Below are positions 13,969-15,246 of a stretch of 15,246 nt of DNA, piece by piece (within the stretch, counting starts at the first letter, position 1; each line of letters begins with the position of its first letter). The position numbers and the translations under genes are program-made. Source of the stretch: an uncultured Bacilli bacterium (GTDB lineage Bacteria > Bacillota_I > Bacilli_A > RF39 > UBA660); assembly GCA_947628105.1 (NCBI GenBank), contig CANQYN010000019.1, forward strand, positions 1 through 15,246. Reading direction: 5' to 3'. The notes beneath the pieces were generated by a model. That model made no database searches, was not told the origin of the DNA, and was given only the letters and a program-made list of their open reading frames with translations.

Positions 13969-14640
13969 ATGGAATTAAAAATTACAAAATGGATTATCAT
14001 TTTATTAATCTTTATCATCTTATTATTTTATTTAAAACTAATTCCTTTCTTTAGCCATAAATTTTATCGAAATATTAAAGAAATTAAAAATCCGAATGAT
14101 ATAAAAGTTTTAGTAAATAAAAATAATCGGTTAAAACCAGATTATATTCCCCCTAATTTAGTAAAATTAAAAGTTAGCTATTCTCAAGAAGATAAATATT
14201 TAAGAAAAGAGGCTGTTTTAGCATTAGAGGAATTAATAAAAGATAGTCGAAAATTAGGATTTCATTTAGTCGTTGTTTCTGCCTACCGTAGCTACGAATA
14301 TCAAAAAAATTTATATCAACATTATGTCAAAACAAAAGGAATTGAATATGCCGATCACTGCTCTGCTCGACCTGGTCATTCTGAGCATCAAACAGGGCTT
14401 TCTTTTGATATTATGGGGTCCAATAAAGATTATAATTTATTTGAAAAATCAAAAGAGTTTGAATGGATGAGTGCCAATGCTTACAAATATGGATTTATTT
14501 TACGATATCCAAAAGGAAAGGAACACATCACGGGATTTAAATATGAGCCTTGGCATTATCGGTATGTCGGAAAAACAACCGCAGAAAAAATATTTTTTAA
14601 AAATTTATCGTTGGAAGAATATCGAAAAAAATATTCTTAA
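13969..14640 (+). CDS. VanY-type zinc D,D-carboxypeptidase 3 (M15B), stalkless
   Basis: The third member of the trio, 224 codons including the stop. The ATG at 13969 follows GGTGA (13959-13963) and is preferred over an in-frame GTG at 13957 that forms part of the SD region. It has a membrane helix (about 8-24), a linker of only about 25 residues, then the VNKNNRLKPDYIPPNLV entry segment (about 49-65) and the catalytic domain. The zinc motif is SEHQTGLSFDI (H140, D147) and the base/ligand motif is EPWHYRYVG (E193, H196), with SAYRSY (104-109) in the substrate site. It lacks the stalk modules of genes 1 and 2, so its active site should sit close to the membrane. Its stop overlaps that of the convergent PF06541 gene by 4 bp, with no terminator between them. 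Confidence 0.94.
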   Translation: MELKITKWIIILLIFIILLFYLKLIPFFSHKFYRNIKEIKNPNDIKVLVNKNNRLKPDYIPPNLVKLKVSYSQEDKYLRKEAVLALEELIKDSRKLGFHLVVVSAYRSYEYQKNLYQHYVKTKGIEYADHCSARPGHSEHQTGLSFDIMGSNKDYNLFEKSKEFEWMSANAYKYGFILRYPKGKEHITGFKYEPWHYRYVGKTTAEKIFFKNLSLEEYRKKYS

Positions 14641-15131
14641 CCTTTCATATAAAGAGTAAAAATTAAATCACTGAAAAAAAGAAGGATAAATATCCAAGTA
14701 ATGTACTTGGGTATTTTTTTCTCTATTTTATCGACAATAGGGTTTATTACATAAATTAAAAGAAGAGATGTTATTCCCCATATAAAGGCCATTTCTAAAG
14801 CTATATAATGTCCTATATGAAAAGAAAAATTAGAATAATCCCAAAAGACTTTATGAAATATTTTTTCGATTAAAATTCCTCCTATTAATTCAATGGTACT
14901 TAATAAGAAAAAACCGATTAAAAAAATAAAAAATGCTTGTTTTCCTTTTTGTTTAGGAATTTTATTTTTAATTAATCGGTAACTAAAAATAATAATACAA
15001 CTTCCTATTCCATAAATGGGTGTCCATGCACCAAATAAAAATCCACTTTCTCCACTTCCTATAGTATAAAATATACTTTCAATCAAATGCCCTATTATCG
15101 AATAAATGAAAAAAATATTTATGTAATACAT
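14637..15131 (-). CDS. CmpB-like multi-pass membrane protein (putative ABC transporter type IV, PF06541)
   Basis: This 164-residue protein has about five hydrophobic segments (roughly 2-21, 33-53, 66-90, 107-130 and 143-160). Family landmarks are ESIFYTIGSGESGFLFGAWTPIYGIG spanning about 18-43, the ELIGGILIEKIF segment (about 81-92) and WDYSNFSFHIGHYIALE (about 97-113). These match PF06541, annotated as putative ABC-transporter type IV (CmpB/DUF1113). The family's molecular role is not established; no ATPase partner is seen here. The start has AGGTGAT with suitable spacing. A GATAAT sits upstream (15150-15145) without a -35. It ends convergently with vanY gene 3, stops overlapping by 4 bp. 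It lies 38 bp downstream of the acidic-tail gene and is separated from it by a terminator. Confidence 0.85.
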   Translation of the reverse strand: MYYINIFFIYSIIGHLIESIFYTIGSGESGFLFGAWTPIYGIGSCIIIFSYRLIKNKIPKQKGKQAFFIFLIGFFLLSTIELIGGILIEKIFHKVFWDYSNFSFHIGHYIALEMAFIWGITSLLLIYVINPIVDKIEKKIPKYITWIFILLFFSDLIFTLYMKG

Positions 15132-15157
15132 ACTATCACCTAGTATTATCGTTACCT

Positions 15158-15189
15158 AAAAAAGATGAATTATTCTTCTAATTCATCTT
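15158..15189 (-). terminator. Intrinsic terminator lying inside the end of the acidic-tail gene
   Basis: On the minus strand, AAGATGAATTA (15189-15179) pairs with TAATTCATCTT (15172-15162) around a GAAGAA loop, followed by a T-run (to 15158). The stem includes the last codons and the stop codon (15172-15170). Confidence 0.8.
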
Positions 15190-15246
15190 CATCTACAATT
15201 GCTAAATCTTCTATATCATCTTCGACATCATCATCTAGATTATCTA
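15170..15246 (-). CDS. 3' end of an acidic-tailed protein, possibly RNA polymerase delta subunit (partial)
   Basis: Only the last 24 codons and TAA are in the window. They encode an Asp/Glu-rich tail: LDDDVEDDIEDL, then AIVDEDELEE at the C-terminus. The frame is open to the window edge, and a terminator hairpin follows at the stop. Highly acidic C-terminal tails are the hallmark of RpoE, the delta subunit of Bacilli RNA polymerase, which fits the apparent lineage. Other acidic-tailed proteins are possible, and the diagnostic N-terminal winged-helix domain lies outside the window, so this is a suggestion only. Confidence 0.6.
   Translation of the reverse strand, partial: DNLDDDVEDDIEDLAIVDEDELEE

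Noticed and set aside
12608..14515. Direct repeats as a CRISPR or mobile-element signature
   Set aside because: The three copies are in-frame catalytic-domain codons of paralogous genes, spaced irregularly.
11831..14640. Vancomycin-resistance operon
   Set aside because: No vanH, D-Ala-D-Lac ligase, vanX or VanRS homologues are present; VanY-like enzymes alone are common housekeeping proteins.
8367..14659. Open frames at 8367-8558, 9277-9609, 11362-11568, 14273-14470 and 14471-14659
   Set aside because: All overlap strongly supported genes in other frames or on the other strand and have no independent signals.

Overview
The window is AT-rich, tightly packed bacterial DNA from a Bacillota lineage, most likely an uncultured Bacilli-type (RF39/Erysipelotrichales-like) bacterium. 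The clues are a YutD-family protein, a GerQ spore-coat homologue, a class A PBP, DivIC, sigma-A-like promoters (often extended -10, TGnTATAAT) and AGGTGA-type ribosome binding sites. TGA is used as a stop (end of the PBP gene) and the tryptophans I inspected are TGG, so the code is standard and not the Mycoplasma code. The taxonomy is inference. No gene-free stretch exceeds about 155 bp, and I saw no rRNA, tRNA, CRISPR array or insertion sequence.

Layout. (1) 1-3258, minus strand: smc with an unusually short coiled coil, followed after 9 bp by a small yutD homologue whose 3' end is ambiguous. (2) 3399-5905, plus strand: a bifunctional class A penicillin-binding protein, then an unrecognised 157-residue acidic protein behind a palindromic promoter. 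(3) 5933-7160, minus strand: an overlapping pair, PduL-type phosphotransacylase and a stand-alone B3/B4 tRNA-editing-like protein. (4) 7284-8244, plus strand: gerQ and lemA. (5) 8266-9186: divIC with an extra C-terminal membrane segment (minus), a 29-residue membrane peptide (plus), and an 85-residue two-pass membrane protein (minus). (6) 9267-11675, minus strand: two serine D,D-carboxypeptidases (S11/PBP5 family). (7) 11831-14640, plus strand: three tandem membrane-anchored zinc D,D-carboxypeptidases (VanY/M15B). (8) 14637-15246, minus strand: a CmpB-like (PF06541) membrane protein and the acidic C-terminus of a gene running off the window, possibly the RNA polymerase delta subunit.

The main theme is the cell envelope. 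One enzyme polymerises and cross-links peptidoglycan (the PBP), five are predicted to trim the terminal D-Ala of stem peptides using two unrelated chemistries, and DivIC belongs to the septal machinery. Many genes have their own promoter with a leader of only about 9-20 nt, and several terminators overlap stop codons, pointing to a streamlined genome. The most notable points are the five-gene carboxypeptidase block with a graded series of VanY stalks, the short-armed SMC, the two-pass DivIC, the S-G-A variant of the SxN motif in one PBP5-like enzyme, and the 29-residue membrane peptide.
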